Assembly (NCBI GenBank): GCA_902518955.1
Contig: CABYIR010000011.1
Coordinates: 1-42,639 of the forward strand
Length of the DNA: 42,639 nucleotides
Origin: an uncultured Pelagibacteraceae bacterium
GTDB lineage: Bacteria; Pseudomonadota; Alphaproteobacteria; Pelagibacterales; AG-422-B15
Direction: 5' to 3'
The first letter of the stretch is position 1; the number at the start of each line of letters is the position of its first letter. The translations under genes and the position numbers were made by a program. Below are positions 17,972 to 26,916 of the stretch, one piece after another. Under the pieces are notes generated by a model, which was not told where the DNA came from, ran no database searches, and saw nothing but the letters and a program-made list of their open reading frames with translations.

Positions 17972-18414
17972 TCAATATAAAAAAACATCATAAATGAAAG
18001 TACTATAACTGCGCTCGTCAACGGAACTCTTATATTTAAAAACCAATAAGGAGTAGCTTTAGTATTATGCAAATAATAATCATGAGCCAAAGCAATTAAG
18101 AAAGAAATTACAATTATTATTAACGAATAGAAAAGATTAGTTATAAAGATTAAAGCGGACCACCCCATTAATGCAGGTACTGTAGATATAAGTAATGGCA
18201 AGAGGACGTTATATATTCGGTCAGCAGAAGCAGTGATCAAGCCCCATTGTATACCTCCTAAAAAAGATGAAATGATAGCGGCATAAGAAATAAATAAATA
18301 AATTAAAAGATTATATACCTCTTGATCAGCAGGCAATATTAAACAGCAGAGAAAAATTATTATAAATGGTATTAAGCCTAAAATACCTACAATGAGTGAT
18401 GATCTATAACCCAT
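17968..18414 (-). CDS. DUF3429 family small membrane protein
   Basis: 148 residues with four to five hydrophobic segments and little else. The segment Y-A-A-I-I-S-S-F-L-G-G-I-Q-W-G at about 44-58 is the recognisable DUF3429 mark. Function is unknown. The ATG abuts the stop of the upstream sulfatase gene with no space, so the two are co-transcribed. Its own stop overlaps the stop of convergent HupE (shared TTAA). Confidence 0.78.
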   Translation of the reverse strand: MGYRSSLIVGILGLIPFIIIFLCCLILPADQEVYNLLIYLFISYAAIISSFLGGIQWGLITASADRIYNVLLPLLISTVPALMGWSALIFITNLFYSLIIIVISFLIALAHDYYLHNTKATPYWFLNIRVPLTSAVIVLSFMMFFYID

Positions 18415-20130
18415 TTAGCCTTGAAATAGAGATAAAAACTTTAAAAACTCTATTTTTCCACCTTCAACTTCAATTTCATTTTTAGCTAACATGAGAGAAA
18501 TGCTAGGAACACTTTTTAATCCAGCAAAAATTTCTTTGAGTGACTGTTGATCAGTTTTAATTACTAATTCTTCATCATTTTGAGATCTATAAGTTAATTC
18601 AGCAACGCCTCGTCTGATATGAATTCTATAAACTTGTTCTAAGTCGGTGAATGTAAATAAAACTTTCTTATCTACTTCTAATGAATTCTCTGCATTTAAG
18701 TTTACGGGAATTGAATTAAAAATAGTTTTCATTGGAGTGCCATAAAGCTGAGCTGGAGTTACTTTATTACTATTTGCATAAACATCGATTTCCCCCCGTA
18801 GCTCACCTGCTACAGTTTGATAATAATAATAATCATTCGAAGCTGATTGAGTGTAAGAAAAACTCTCTGCTGCCTGTGCTTTTATTTTCTTTGAACCTTC
18901 ATCCTCAGGATTGAGAGCTAATAGAATATCTGCAAGTTCCATTGCCCACTGAAATTCACCATTTTTAAGTGCACTTTCCGCTGCATCAATTAGAGAAATA
19001 CTTCTCTCAGCAAGCTCTCTTATTTTTTGAGCTTTAACAGTATTATCTAAAGGATGTAACTCCGTTATATTTCCACTAAACCAGCCAATATATCCTGAAA
19101 AAACTGATCGTACATAAGAACTAATAGAACCATAAAATTCTTGAAGGTAGGGTGAACTCGCTAAATGAGGTGGTAATTTTACTATTTTTACAATCTCATC
19201 TGGCAATAGACCTTTGTTAATATGTCTTATTGTTTGATCATGAACAAACTGAATACCGTCTCTATAATCTCGTAAAGCCTGAGCAATATTTTCTTTGCCC
19301 TCAATTGGTCTACTATGACTTGGAATTAAATATTCAGCATCTAACGCTCTTATTTTATCAATACTATGAACCCATTCCATCGGGTTTCTAAATTTTGTTC
19401 CTCTAATTGCATATAGATTTGCAAATGTTCTATAAAAATTATCACCTACCATCACAGTCTTTTTTTCAGGTAGCCATACATACAAATGATCATCAGTTTC
19501 TCCAGGCACATGAGCGAGTTCTATTTCAAGATCATCAACTTTTAAATCTAATTTATCTTCAAAAGTTATCGTTGGCCTTAGTAATCCAATAGTGGCACTT
19601 GCATTAATTTCTAAAAATCCTCCAATGCCCTGATGTACAATTTTATCTTCAGGAAGAGGAATTCCAAACTGTCTAGCGGAACGTTCAAAAATTATTGGTC
19701 TAATTGTTGTTGAGATATTATCTATATTATAGAGAATATTCTCCTGCGCATAAATTTCTGGCTCTCCTTCTTGAGCAAAAATTGTAGTGCCTCCAATATG
19801 GTCTAAATGGTTATGAGTGTAAATTATTGCCTTGATTGGTTTGGATGAAATTTTTCTAAACTCTTCCAACATTTCAGTTGCTCTTTCTTCAGAACCAAGA
19901 GTATCTACAATAACTAATCCATCACTTGTTTCAATCATGATTGAATTAGCTAGACCAAAACCTATACCAGAATAAACCCCATCCGTTACCTCAATAATAT
20001 CACGCCGAAATTCATTTCTATGTTCTTCACTAAGTCCGTCATTTATATCAGTTTTTAAAACACTTATTTCATTCTGCTCTCCACATGAAAAGAAAAATAA
20101 AGTGATAATCAGAACTGATAACAATTTCAT
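18415..20130 (-). CDS. Alkyl sulfatase-like metallo-beta-lactamase-fold lipoprotein
   Basis: 571 residues. The signal ends in the lipobox F-F-S-C (Cys16), so it should be lipid-anchored. The MBL metal site has T-H-N-H-L-D-H (His106, His108, Asp110, His111), V-P-G-E-T-D-D-H with Glu211 and His215, M-V-G-D-N at 227-231 and S-H-S-R-P with His272. The acidic ligand within P-G-E-T and the long helical region after about residue 290 resemble SdsA1/BDS1-type alkyl sulfatases, whose dimerisation domain and C-terminal SCP2-like domain follow the MBL core. It may hydrolyse sulfate esters of surfactant-like or natural organosulfates in the periplasm. The clear ribosome site AGGGGAG is 9 nt before ATG. 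It is slightly shorter than Pseudomonas SdsA1. Confidence 0.8.
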   Translation of the reverse strand: MKLLSVLIITLFFFSCGEQNEISVLKTDINDGLSEEHRNEFRRDIIEVTDGVYSGIGFGLANSIMIETSDGLVIVDTLGSEERATEMLEEFRKISSKPIKAIIYTHNHLDHIGGTTIFAQEGEPEIYAQENILYNIDNISTTIRPIIFERSARQFGIPLPEDKIVHQGIGGFLEINASATIGLLRPTITFEDKLDLKVDDLEIELAHVPGETDDHLYVWLPEKKTVMVGDNFYRTFANLYAIRGTKFRNPMEWVHSIDKIRALDAEYLIPSHSRPIEGKENIAQALRDYRDGIQFVHDQTIRHINKGLLPDEIVKIVKLPPHLASSPYLQEFYGSISSYVRSVFSGYIGWFSGNITELHPLDNTVKAQKIRELAERSISLIDAAESALKNGEFQWAMELADILLALNPEDEGSKKIKAQAAESFSYTQSASNDYYYYQTVAGELRGEIDVYANSNKVTPAQLYGTPMKTIFNSIPVNLNAENSLEVDKKVLFTFTDLEQVYRIHIRRGVAELTYRSQNDEELVIKTDQQSLKEIFAGLKSVPSISLMLAKNEIEVEGGKIEFLKFLSLFQG

Positions 20131-20176
20131 TTGTATTTACTCCCCTAATATCAATCCTATAATGAATTAGAATATT

Positions 20177-21061
20177 ATGAATTACAATAAAGAAAAAATT
20201 GGTGCGCTCTGTCTAATTGGAGCAGGTATATTTTTAAGTTTTGGTGGGACACTAATAAAATATATGGAGTCTGCAACTCCACTTGAAATTACAGTTTTCC
20301 GCTCAATTGGTTTTTCATCAATTATGATGTTTTATATACTTGTCAAATTTAAAAGTAAAACATCAGAAGCTTTTAAAAATATTGGATATAGTGGTTTACT
20401 GATTGCATTTATTGTTGGTATAAGCAACATACTCTATGTGTTTGGAATGAGTAAAACCTCTGTCGCAAATGGAGGATTTTTACTAAGCACTTCTCCTCTT
20501 TTTGCGATGGTTGCCAGTTATTTTTTCCTTAAAAAAACAATTAGTACAAAAACACTAATTGCAATTGGTGGTTCAATGTTTGGAGTATTTATTATGTTCT
20601 CAGGAGGGATAGAGGCTGATCATGCAGTAGGAAATCTAATTATGTTGGGCGTTCCTGTTTGTTTTGCTTTTCAATTAACACTTATAAACAAATCTCCTGA
20701 AATTGATTTTATGCCTGCAACTTTTCTTGCAGGAATAGTTGCATTAGTCATCAGTGTATCAATTATTTCTGAATATAATATTAATACTCACGATTTACTT
20801 CTATCAATATTCATTGGGGCCTTTCAAGTTGGAATAGGTTTTCTACTCATAACTTTAGGTTCTAGATATATTCCTCCACATAGGGCTGCATTATTTATTT
20901 TAACTGAACCTATTCTTACTCCGATTTGGGCTTGGATCGTGTTGGGTGAACAACCTCCAACTTTGGAACTTATTGGTGGTTTAATTGTCTTCATATTTGT
21001 TGCCTATAGAATTATTGATCAGTTTTTTGAAAATGAAAATGAGAAAATAAATGACAACTAA
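20177..21061 (+). CDS. EamA/DMT-superfamily permease
   Basis: 294 residues with about ten hydrophobic segments in two EamA repeats. The first starts A-G-I-F-L-S-F-G-G-T-L-I-K, and the second ends near L-T-E-P-I-L-T-P-I-W-A-W, a typical DMT C-terminal mark. It is divergent from the alkyl-sulfatase-like gene (46 nt between starts) and followed by a TauD-type dioxygenase after 24 nt on the same strand, so transporter and dioxygenase probably act on related compounds. A TATAAT at 20158-20163 could be the -10 element, but I see no convincing -35 and it would leave a very short leader. Confidence 0.87.
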   Translation: MNYNKEKIGALCLIGAGIFLSFGGTLIKYMESATPLEITVFRSIGFSSIMMFYILVKFKSKTSEAFKNIGYSGLLIAFIVGISNILYVFGMSKTSVANGGFLLSTSPLFAMVASYFFLKKTISTKTLIAIGGSMFGVFIMFSGGIEADHAVGNLIMLGVPVCFAFQLTLINKSPEIDFMPATFLAGIVALVISVSIISEYNINTHDLLLSIFIGAFQVGIGFLLITLGSRYIPPHRAALFILTEPILTPIWAWIVLGEQPPTLELIGGLIVFIFVAYRIIDQFFENENEKINDN

Positions 21062-21085
21062 AAAAAAATTAAATAAATTTTTATT

Positions 21086-21916
21086 ATGAATGTAGATTTG
21101 GTTTCAGGAGCTCTTGGTGCAGAAGTAAATAATTTTGACCTTAATTCCCTTAGTAATAAAAATTTTGAAGAAGTTAATAATCTTTTATTAGAACACAAAG
21201 TCGTTTTTTTTCGTAATCAGAGCTTAACTCTAGAAAAATTTATTCAGATTGCATCTATGTTTGGTCCAATAGAAGAACATGCTTATGTCAAAGGTATTGA
21301 AAAATATCCTCAAATAACGAGAATCATTAAGGCAGTGGATGAAAAAAATCAATGGGGAGAAGGCTGGCATAGTGATGTGAGTTATGATCTTACGCCAAGT
21401 AAAGTAATTATGCTTAAATCTTTAAAAATACCTCCAATAGGTGGTGATACAGTTTTTTCAAATATGGAATTAGCATTAGAAACTCTTGATAAAGATATCA
21501 AAAAAATTATTCAAAATAAGAAAGCAATTCATACTTCAAATGGATCAGAATTCTTTGTTAAGAATTATTCTAAAATGGAGAGTAATGGCAAAATTGGAGA
21601 GCAATATTCAAACGAGCATCCTATTATAAGAACTCATCCTGAAACGGGAAAGAAAATTTTGTATGTAAATCCTACTTACACAAAAAAAATAGTCGGCCTT
21701 CCTGATGATGAAAGTTGTGACTTATTAAATAATATCTTTAAACATCAAGAAAGGCTTGATTTATCATGTAGATTTAAGTGGACAGAGAATGCAATTGCAA
21801 TTTTAGATAATCGAAGTACTCAACATTATGCAGTTGCTGACTTCTATCCTGGAAGAGGACTCGGTCATGAAAGAGTAATGGATAGAATTTCTATTGTTGG
21901 CGATAAACCGTTTTAA
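21086..21916 (+). CDS. TauD/TfdA-family Fe(II)/2-oxoglutarate dioxygenase
   Basis: 276 residues, the normal size for TauD. Iron ligands are His95 and Asp97 in G-W-H-S-D, and His247 in S-T-Q-H-Y-A-V-A-D-F. Arg263, in the C-terminal R-G-L-G-H-E-R, probably binds 2-oxoglutarate. The F-F-R-N-Q start, G-G-D-T-V-F-S-N and L-D-N-R-S-T segments are canonical. The family hydroxylates taurine, other sulfonates, sulfate esters, 2,4-D or carnitine-related compounds. The nearby alkyl-sulfatase-like gene makes an organosulfur substrate attractive, but this is inference. It ends 8 nt before convergent yciB. Confidence 0.9.
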   Translation: MNVDLVSGALGAEVNNFDLNSLSNKNFEEVNNLLLEHKVVFFRNQSLTLEKFIQIASMFGPIEEHAYVKGIEKYPQITRIIKAVDEKNQWGEGWHSDVSYDLTPSKVIMLKSLKIPPIGGDTVFSNMELALETLDKDIKKIIQNKKAIHTSNGSEFFVKNYSKMESNGKIGEQYSNEHPIIRTHPETGKKILYVNPTYTKKIVGLPDDESCDLLNNIFKHQERLDLSCRFKWTENAIAILDNRSTQHYAVADFYPGRGLGHERVMDRISIVGDKPF

Positions 21917-21924
21917 AAAAACAA

Positions 21925-22464
21925 TTATTGTTGCATATTTTTTTGAATAAAAAATACTTGAGAAAAAATAAATATAAACGTTAGTCCCATAATACCAAAC
22001 AATTTAAAATTTACCCAAAAAGCATCTGAAAAATTTCTATAAACTATTTCATTGCAAATCGCTAAAAATAAAAAAAATGTAGCCCATCTTTTACTTAGAA
22101 TAAACCAGCCTTCATCATTCATCTTGAGTGATCCGCTCATTAAGTTTTTTAAAAGAGGCTTTTTAAATAAAAGTCCAATGTATAATATACCTGCAAAAAT
22201 TAAGTTAACTATTGTAACTTTAATTTTTATGAAGAATGGATCATTGAAATAAATAGTCAAAGATCCGAACACAAAAATCAAAACTGTACTAAATAGTAAC
22301 ATTTGATTGATCTTTTTTTCAATAAGTAGAGACGCAACAATAGCCACACCAGCTGCAACCATAAGGGGAAGAATAGCAGATTGAATTTCTCCTGTTTTTA
22401 TAAAGAAATAAAAAAAGACTACTACTGGACCAAATTCAATTATTGGCTTGGCTAAATTTTTCAT
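21925..22464 (-). CDS. yciB: Inner-membrane septation protein A (YciB/IspZ)
   Basis: 179 residues, nearly all hydrophobic, with five or more membrane segments. It starts with I-E-F-G-P-V-V-V-F-F and carries the conserved C-terminal block W-F-I-L-S-K-R-W-A-T-F-F followed by N-E-I-V-Y-R-N-F and W-V-N-F-K. This block defines the septation protein A family, which is linked to cell-envelope synthesis and intracellular septation. It lies 5 nt after hspQ on the same strand. Confidence 0.92.
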   Translation of the reverse strand: MKNLAKPIIEFGPVVVFFYFFIKTGEIQSAILPLMVAAGVAIVASLLIEKKINQMLLFSTVLIFVFGSLTIYFNDPFFIKIKVTIVNLIFAGILYIGLLFKKPLLKNLMSGSLKMNDEGWFILSKRWATFFLFLAICNEIVYRNFSDAFWVNFKLFGIMGLTFIFIFSQVFFIQKNMQQ

Positions 22465-22469
22465 AAATA

Positions 22470-22796
22470 TTAATTATGTTTACTTCGAGTGATATATTTG
22501 CCGTCTTTAATGCCATTAAATAATTCATCTATTAAAGGATGTGCTAGCGGTCCAGGTGCGTCATCTCTAAGTAAATTTTGCTGTGAAACATAAGCAACAT
22601 AAGAGGGTTGACCAGGTGCTTCAGCTAATAAATGATAAAATGGTTGTTCTTTTATTGGTCTAACTTGGAGAGGAATAGAATTATACCATTCTTCAGTATT
22701 ATTAAATTCAGGATCCACGTCGAAAATGACTCCTCTAAAATCAAAGTATCTATGTTTTACAATTTCACCAATTTCAAATTTAGCTTTTTGGATCAT
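22470..22796 (-). CDS. hspQ: Heat shock protein HspQ
   Basis: 108 residues. The family pattern is clear: K-F-E-I-G-E-I-V-K-H-R-Y-F-D-F-R-G-V-I-F-D-V-D, then P-F-Y-H-L-L-A-E and Y-V-A-Y-V-S-Q-Q-N-L. HspQ is a hemimethylated-DNA-binding (YccV) domain protein that acts as a specificity factor for Lon protease and affects DnaA stability in enterobacteria. It is probably co-transcribed with yciB (5-nt gap). It lies 67 nt downstream of the DsbA-like gene, in a gap where I see no terminator. Confidence 0.93.
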   Translation of the reverse strand: MIQKAKFEIGEIVKHRYFDFRGVIFDVDPEFNNTEEWYNSIPLQVRPIKEQPFYHLLAEAPGQPSYVAYVSQQNLLRDDAPGPLAHPLIDELFNGIKDGKYITRSKHN

Positions 22797-22863
22797 AGAT
22801 TTAAGATATTTATTTTTTTAATATATTTCAAGTCCAGATATTAAAATTATATTTTTAAAAAGA

Positions 22864-23454
22864 CTATTCTATGAAAGTTATTAAGTTTTCGTATTTTAGA
22901 TAACCAGGACTTAAATTGTCATTAATTATGAGTGCTGGTGTACCTCTTAAATTAAGGCTTTGTGCTAAGGATCTATTTTTCAAAATAATTTTATTATCTA
23001 CATTCTTTTCAGCTTCTGCAAAGATTAAATCACCATTAAGCTTTAATTCAGTAAGAATATCGATAATATCATCCTTTTTCATTCTTGGACCTAAATTCAT
23101 AAATTTATTATGAACATCAAAATATAAATCGGGGTTACTATTCCAAATACTTAATGCAATTCTTGCAACAGTATCGGAAATACCTCCAAAAATAGGAAAT
23201 TCTAAATAAATTATTTTTACATTATTTTTTTCTTCTAAAAGTTTTGCGAGATCATTTGCTTGTTTTGAACAATATCCACAGCGATAATCAAAAAACTCAA
23301 CTATAGTGTATTTAGCATCTGGGTTACCCACAATTGGTAAATCTCCCTTATTGTAATCACGAATTATGAAATTAGCTAAATTATCGTTTGAATAAACAAA
23401 TTCAGGAATAAATAAAAAAAGTACAAAAATAAAAAATTTAATTTTATTCATCAT
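22864..23454 (-). CDS. DsbA-like periplasmic thiol:disulfide oxidoreductase
   Basis: 196 residues with an N-terminal signal peptide (to about V-Y-S, residue 22). The thioredoxin-fold active site F-D-Y-R-C-G-Y-C has Cys59 and Cys62, and the cis-proline loop is R-G-T-P-A-L-I-I-N near residue 168. The spacing and G-N-P-D-A-K-Y-T-I-V-E-F-F entry match the DsbA/Com1-like thioredoxin_4 group, which introduces or isomerises disulfide bonds in exported proteins. A plausible client in this window is the cysteine-rich DUF3604 protein. The start overlaps the murU 3' end by 11 nt. ATG codons at residues 1 and 2 cannot be told apart. Confidence 0.85.
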   Translation of the reverse strand: MMNKIKFFIFVLFLFIPEFVYSNDNLANFIIRDYNKGDLPIVGNPDAKYTIVEFFDYRCGYCSKQANDLAKLLEEKNNVKIIYLEFPIFGGISDTVARIALSIWNSNPDLYFDVHNKFMNLGPRMKKDDIIDILTELKLNGDLIFAEAEKNVDNKIILKNRSLAQSLNLRGTPALIINDNLSPGYLKYENLITFIE

Positions 23455-24139
23455 TTACTTTTTCTACCATTTTAGGAGTTCCTATATGCTTTATTTGATG
23501 TTCAAGTTTGAATCCATATAATGTATTTGATTTAATTGCAATATCCCAAGCTATATTTACAGAGAAGACCGATTCACTTATTGAATTTAATAGATTCTTT
23601 TTAAGTATCTGGACACCACTATATATATAAGGATTTTCATTACCTTGTTTATATCTCTTTATAAGTTGAGAGCCTGTAAAACAAAAATCTCCTGACCCAT
23701 CATATCCTTCAAGCTTATTAATATTAGATAGTCCCAAAAAAGCATCCATGTCTTTTGCGTTAAATTTTTCTGACATATTTTTTAACTGTTCCGCATGTAC
23801 ATCATTCCATAAGATGTCGCTATTGAATACAAATGAATTATCTTCTTCTAATAAATCAAAAGCTTTTTTTATTCCTCCTCCTGTATCTAGAAGCTCATCA
23901 GTTTCATCTGAAATTAAAATTTTTTTGTTTTTAATTGATTGAAGGTAATCTGATAATAATTCAGACTTATAGTGCACATTCACACAAATTTTTTCAATTC
24001 CAATTTGATCCAATAAGTTAATAAGATGTTTAATTATTGGTTTTCCTTTAATCTTTACCATTGGTTTTGGCAATTCATTAGTCAAAGGGAGCATCCTTTT
24101 TCCGAGGCCAGCTGCAAGTATTATTGCGTGCTTAATCAT
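23444..24139 (-). CDS. murU: MurU-like nucleotidyltransferase (MurNAc-1-phosphate uridylyltransferase)
   Basis: 231 residues. The nucleotidyltransferase signature A-I-I-L-A-A-G-L-G-K-R-M-L-P-L-T is at residues 5-20, followed by L-P-K-P-M-V and G-K-P-I-I. The metal-binding region V-F-N-S-D-I-L-W is near residue 95. Alone it could be a mannose- or glucose-1-phosphate nucleotidyltransferase. Its 4-nt overlap with an AmgK-like kinase gene makes MurU the best reading: it forms UDP-MurNAc from MurNAc-1-phosphate in the recycling route that bypasses MurA/MurB and fosfomycin. It is in one operon with amgK and tsaE. Confidence 0.84.
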   Translation of the reverse strand: MIKHAIILAAGLGKRMLPLTNELPKPMVKIKGKPIIKHLINLLDQIGIEKICVNVHYKSELLSDYLQSIKNKKILISDETDELLDTGGGIKKAFDLLEEDNSFVFNSDILWNDVHAEQLKNMSEKFNAKDMDAFLGLSNINKLEGYDGSGDFCFTGSQLIKRYKQGNENPYIYSGVQILKKNLLNSISESVFSVNIAWDIAIKSNTLYGFKLEHQIKHIGTPKMVEKVNDE

Positions 24140-25104
24140 AATGAGTTATTCATAATATGATTCATCCAATTATTTAGATCTTTATATTCATTATTTTTAA
24201 GATGATTTTTAATGAAACCCAATGCCACTTCAATCATTGGGAAATAATTTTTTTTATGATCTCGATATTTTAATCGTGAGAATATACCAACGATTTTTAA
24301 ATTCCTCTGTATTGAATAAAAACTAATTCCTCTTTTCAACTCATTCTGATCTATAGATATTAATTTACTATACGTTTCTACCAATGAATTTTTTAGATCA
24401 TCCTGAATTGGATGCCTAACATCCTCAATCAAAGAGGTAAAATCATATACACTTGAACCAACTAGAGCATCTTGATAGTCAATCAAACCTAGTTGATTAA
24501 TGCCATCTCTATCATCTAAATATATTAAATTGTCTACATGAAAATCTCTTAATACAAGACTGTTCTGTTTTAATGTTAGGGAGTTAAATTGACTTTCAAG
24601 GATATTTTGAAATTCATTTTTTTCAGAGTTAGTTAAATTTAACTTAAGATGCTTTTCTAAGTACCATTCAATAAATAATTTAGACTCATTCAATAAAATT
24701 TCAAAATTATATTTTTTTAAATTTTGAACTTCTAAATCTGAATTATTGTGAATAATGGATAGTAAATTGATGGCTTTTTCATAGAGATCTTTTTCATTAC
24801 TATGATTTAATTTTGTTGAAAAAATATCATTCCCAAAATCTTCTATTAGTAATAAGTCATTTTGATAATCAGCATCGTGGATTTTTGACACACTAAGATT
24901 AATTGAAGATAAAACTTTATTAATCTTTTCAAAATTAACTAGGGACTCACCTTTATCTTTTGGGGCATACATAATTAAAAGATTTTTATCTAAAACTCTG
25001 TAATATTCTCTGAAAGATGCGTCTGATCTGATTTGTTCTAATTTATAGTTAGAAATTTTATTTCTTATTAACAAAGATCTTATGGTATTTTCATCTATAG
25101 CCAT
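24136..25104 (-). CDS. amgK: Aminoglycoside phosphotransferase-fold anomeric sugar kinase (AmgK)
   Basis: 322 residues with an APH-type kinase fold. The catalytic loop L-R-D-F-H-V-D-N has Asp187 and Asn192, the metal-binding aspartate is Asp209 in G-L-I-D-Y-Q-D-A, and the hinge-like segment L-L-L-I-E-D-F-G is near 84-91. AmgK phosphorylates MurNAc and GlcNAc at C1, feeding MurU. It overlaps tsaE by 10 nt and murU by 4 nt. In some Alphaproteobacteria TsaE and this phosphotransferase are fused into one protein; here they are separate frames. Antibiotic resistance is not implied by the fold. Confidence 0.86.
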   Translation of the reverse strand: MAIDENTIRSLLIRNKISNYKLEQIRSDASFREYYRVLDKNLLIMYAPKDKGESLVNFEKINKVLSSINLSVSKIHDADYQNDLLLIEDFGNDIFSTKLNHSNEKDLYEKAINLLSIIHNNSDLEVQNLKKYNFEILLNESKLFIEWYLEKHLKLNLTNSEKNEFQNILESQFNSLTLKQNSLVLRDFHVDNLIYLDDRDGINQLGLIDYQDALVGSSVYDFTSLIEDVRHPIQDDLKNSLVETYSKLISIDQNELKRGISFYSIQRNLKIVGIFSRLKYRDHKKNYFPMIEVALGFIKNHLKNNEYKDLNNWMNHIMNNSL

Positions 25105-25550
25105 TTAAAGATATCTTTTTTAAATTTGCCTAAAAAATTAAATTTAAGCTTGCGAGAATTATTTGAAATTATTTCAAAATCTATTTCTATTCTATTTTCT
25201 GGAAGAGCTTTCTTAAATTTATTTGACCACTCAATTATGCAAATATTATTTCTTAATGACTCTGAGAAATTTAATTCAAAAAGTTCTTCTATTTTATCTA
25301 GGCGGTAAAAGTCATAATGATAGATCTGACCTAACTTATAATCATAAGTCTGAAGAAGGGTAAATGTTGGACTTGGAATCTCATTAGCTAATCTATTGCT
25401 TTGAAGAGATCTAATTAAATATCTTGTAAAGGTTGTTTTACCTGATCCTAAATCACCATTAAGACAAAGAACAAGGTTCGTTCCTTTAATAGTGCCAGAA
25501 ATTTTATTCGCTATATCTCGTGTTTCTTCCTCATTAGAGACGATCATCAT
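25095..25550 (-). CDS. tsaE: tRNA threonylcarbamoyladenosine biosynthesis ATPase TsaE
   Basis: 151 residues. The P-loop L-N-G-D-L-G-S-G-K-T-T-F lies at 30-41, followed by the family motifs S-P-T-F-T-L, H-Y-D-F-Y-R-L and I-I-E-W. TsaE is the ATPase that, with TsaB and TsaD, installs threonylcarbamoyl on A37 of ANN-decoding tRNAs and is normally essential. It is the first gene of the tsaE-amgK-murU unit, with a 10-nt overlap to amgK. The start is 24 nt from the ahcY 3' end. Confidence 0.94.
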   Translation of the reverse strand: MMIVSNEEETRDIANKISGTIKGTNLVLCLNGDLGSGKTTFTRYLIRSLQSNRLANEIPSPTFTLLQTYDYKLGQIYHYDFYRLDKIEELFELNFSESLRNNICIIEWSNKFKKALPENRIEIDFEIISNNSRKLKFNFLGKFKKDIFKWL

Positions 25551-25574
25551 GAAATGATAGCACTAATTTGTAGA

Positions 25575-26870
25575 TTAGTATCTATATGCTTCAGGCTTAT
25601 ATGGACCCTCAGGTGTTACACTAATATAATCGGCCTGATCTTTTGAGAGTTTAGTTAACTTAGCACCAACTTTTTCTAAATGTAGCCTTGCAACTTTTTC
25701 ATCAAGATGTTTTGGAAGAACATACAGTTTTTTCTCATAATTTTCTGAATGATTCCATAGCTCCATTTGAGCTGTAACTTGATTTGTGAATGAAGCACTC
25801 ATTACAAAACTTGGGTGACCAGTCGCGCATCCAAGATTTACTAGGCGACCTTCAGCTAAAAGAATGATTCTTTTTCCATCAGGAAGAGTAATTTCATGAA
25901 CTTGTGGTTTTATTTCGTCCCATTTATAATTTTTTAAAGCGTCAACTTGGATTTCATTATCAAAGTGACCAATATTGCAAAGTATTGCTCTATCTTTCAT
26001 ATCTCTAACATGATCCGCTGTAACTATGTCTTTATTTCCAGTTGCGGTTACAACAATATCAGCCTCTTTAATCATTTCATCCATAAGAACAACTTCATAA
26101 CCTTCCATTGCGGCTTGCAGAGCACAGATAGGGTCAGTTTCAGTAACCAAAACACGAGCTCCACTTTGACGTAATGAAGCAGCGCTTCCTTTACCAACAT
26201 CACCAAAGCCTGCAACGATTGCTACCTTACCTGACATCATAACATCTGTTGCTCTTCTAATACTGTCCACTAGGCTTTCTCTACATCCATAAAGATTATC
26301 AAATTTAGATTTAGTAACAGAATCATTGACGTTAATCGCAGGCACTAGAAGAGTTCCATCGTTCTCCATTTTTTTAAGCGCTAATACTCCTGTAGTTGTC
26401 TCTTCTGATAAACCTTTTACGTCTTGAAGTAATTCTTTATATTCTTTGTGCATTAATGCAGTTAAATCTCCACCATCATCAAGAATCATATTTGGTGTCC
26501 ACCCGTCTTTACCTTCGATAGTTTGTCTTACACACCACCAATATTCTTCTTCTGTTTCACCTTTCCAAGCAAATACTGGTACGCCAGCTTTTGCTACTGC
26601 GGCAGCTGCATGATCTTGAGTGGAAAAAATATTACAAGATGACCATCTTACATCTGCACCTAACTCAACTAAGGTTTCAATAAGGACAGCTGTTTGTATT
26701 GTCATATGAAGACAGCCAACAATTCTTGCACCTTTTAGAGGTTTTTCATTTCCATACTCACTCCTTAAAGCCATTAGGCCAGGCATTTCAGTTTCAGCTA
26801 GTGAAATTTCTTTTCTGCCAAACTCAGCAAGTTCTATGTCGGCAACTTTATAATCATTGGTATCAGTCAT
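25575..26870 (-). CDS. ahcY: S-adenosyl-L-homocysteine hydrolase (adenosylhomocysteinase)
   Basis: 431 residues. It hydrolyses S-adenosylhomocysteine to adenosine and homocysteine in the methyl cycle, with bound NAD. Visible marks are [10 protein letters not shown] at the start, the M-I-L-D-D-G-G-D substrate region, the NAD-binding [10 protein letters not shown], and the [12 protein letters not shown] block. The C-terminal P-Y-K-P-E-A-Y-R-Y tail reaches the partner subunit. The length matches the animal type. It lacks the roughly 35-40-residue insertion near D-D-G-G-D that many proteobacterial enzymes carry. Only 46 nt separate it from chvG, too little for a SAM or SAH riboswitch. Confidence 0.97.
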   Translation of the reverse strand: MTDTNDYKVADIELAEFGRKEISLAETEMPGLMALRSEYGNEKPLKGARIVGCLHMTIQTAVLIETLVELGADVRWSSCNIFSTQDHAAAAVAKAGVPVFAWKGETEEEYWWCVRQTIEGKDGWTPNMILDDGGDLTALMHKEYKELLQDVKGLSEETTTGVLALKKMENDGTLLVPAINVNDSVTKSKFDNLYGCRESLVDSIRRATDVMMSGKVAIVAGFGDVGKGSAASLRQSGARVLVTETDPICALQAAMEGYEVVLMDEMIKEADIVVTATGNKDIVTADHVRDMKDRAILCNIGHFDNEIQVDALKNYKWDEIKPQVHEITLPDGKRIILLAEGRLVNLGCATGHPSFVMSASFTNQVTAQMELWNHSENYEKKLYVLPKHLDEKVARLHLEKVGAKLTKLSKDQADYISVTPEGPYKPEAYRY

Positions 26871-26916
26871 ATATATCTCTTAATTTAAATTGTATATTTT
26901 ATTTAGCAGTTATAGT

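Noticed and set aside
24136-25104. Aminoglycoside resistance gene
   Set aside because: The phosphotransferase fold sits in an overlapping operon with murU and tsaE, the context of the cell-wall sugar kinase AmgK, so drug resistance is not supported.
26871-26916. SAM or SAH riboswitch before ahcY
   Set aside because: Only 46 AT-rich bases separate ahcY from chvG, too short for the known classes, and no stem is visible.
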